From Gammaproteobacteria bacterium (lineage in GTDB: Bacteria > Pseudomonadota > Gammaproteobacteria > UBA6429 > Thiohalophilaceae): a stretch of DNA of 6,167 bases. The stretch is taken from positions 1-6,167 of the forward strand of contig JAHEDA010000150.1 in NCBI GenBank assembly GCA_024641445.1. The letters run 5' to 3'. This document shows positions 5,934 to 6,167 of this stretch, in pieces (the stretch's first letter is position 1; each line of letters starts with the position of its first letter). Below the pieces are notes generated by a model. The model did not search any database. It saw nothing but the letters and a program-made list of their open reading frames with translations, and had not been told where the DNA came from. The position numbers and the translations under genes are program-made.

Positions 5934-6167
5934 GCCCCACCCGCGTTGGTGCTGGCCCCGCCTCGCTGGGCAGATAGTCATTCAGAAAATAGAGGGGACG
6001 CTGTTTGGTCTCGGTAAAAATGCGGCCGATGTATTCACCAAGGATGCCGATGGCCATGAGCTGGATGCCACCCATGAAGAGCATGATGGTGATCAAGGAG
6101 GGATAGCCCGGCACCGGGTTACCGAAGATCAGGGTGCGCACGAGAAAATAGGTGCCATAGGCGAAGG
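5920..6167 (-). CDS. GtrB/ArnC-like family 2 polyprenyl-phosphate glycosyltransferase, C-terminal part (partial)
   Basis: The frame is open to the right edge, so only the last 81 residues are seen; the GT-A catalytic domain with its DxD motif is off-window. The visible part reads FAYGTYFLVRTLIFGNPVPG, then YPSLITIMLFMGGIQLMAIG and ILGEYIGRIFTETKQRPLYF. The pattern of helix, GNPVPGYPSL, helix, GILGEYIGRIxxExKxRPxYxL is the C-terminal membrane anchor of GtrB/ArnC/DPM1-like enzymes. These transfer a sugar from UDP- or GDP-sugar to undecaprenyl phosphate on the cytoplasmic side of the inner membrane. The apparent GTG start at 6141 is internal, since family-like sequence continues upstream of it. 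The 14-bp overlap with the GtrA-like gene marks an operon. Whether the donor is UDP-glucose or another sugar cannot be told from this part. Confidence 0.9.
   Translation of the reverse strand, partial: FAYGTYFLVRTLIFGNPVPGYPSLITIMLFMGGIQLMAIGILGEYIGRIFTETKQRPLYFLNDYLPSEAGPAPTRVGHDKQ

Overview
The window looks like chromosomal DNA of a gammaproteobacterium. It carries a close RlmJ and a very typical formate-dependent PurT, has fairly GC-rich coding sequence, and uses Shine-Dalgarno sites and sigma70-like promoters. I cannot name the genus. No mobile-element genes, CRISPR array, tRNA or rRNA are visible.

Left part (1-1678, plus strand): the C-terminal end of a YkgJ-type cysteine-cluster protein; rlmJ, the 23S rRNA m6A2030 methyltransferase; and an unrecognised 143-residue protein with a compact N-terminal part and a strikingly acidic Asp-rich tail. 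Facing it on the minus strand (1709-2092) is a 127-residue protein of unknown function. Its layout resembles a response-regulator receiver domain lacking the phospho-acceptor Asp.

Middle (2093-3662): a 121-bp divergent intergenic region holds a good sigma70 promoter for purT (GAR transformylase 2, purine synthesis). purT is followed after 4 bp by a 75-residue acidic protein of unknown function, probably co-transcribed and translationally coupled. A perfect 14-bp palindrome follows.

Right part (3666-6167, minus strand): reading with transcription from the right edge, there is the C-terminal end of a GtrB/ArnC-like family 2 polyprenyl-phosphate glycosyltransferase, then a GtrA-family membrane protein, then a 529-residue multi-pass GT-C-type glycosyltransferase. 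The order and tight spacing match a three-gene gtr glycosylation cassette: GtrB charges undecaprenyl phosphate with a sugar, GtrA is thought to flip it, and the GT-C protein transfers the sugar to a periplasmic or surface acceptor. Just downstream lies a broken C-terminal remnant of a MacB/FtsX-type ABC transporter permease. This suggests that deletion or insertion shaped the junction between the housekeeping block and the cassette.

I found no clear evidence of a wholly new system. The items most worth a second look are the acidic-tailed orphan, the degenerate receiver-like protein, the purT-coupled small protein, and the glycosylation cassette with its adjoining permease remnant.
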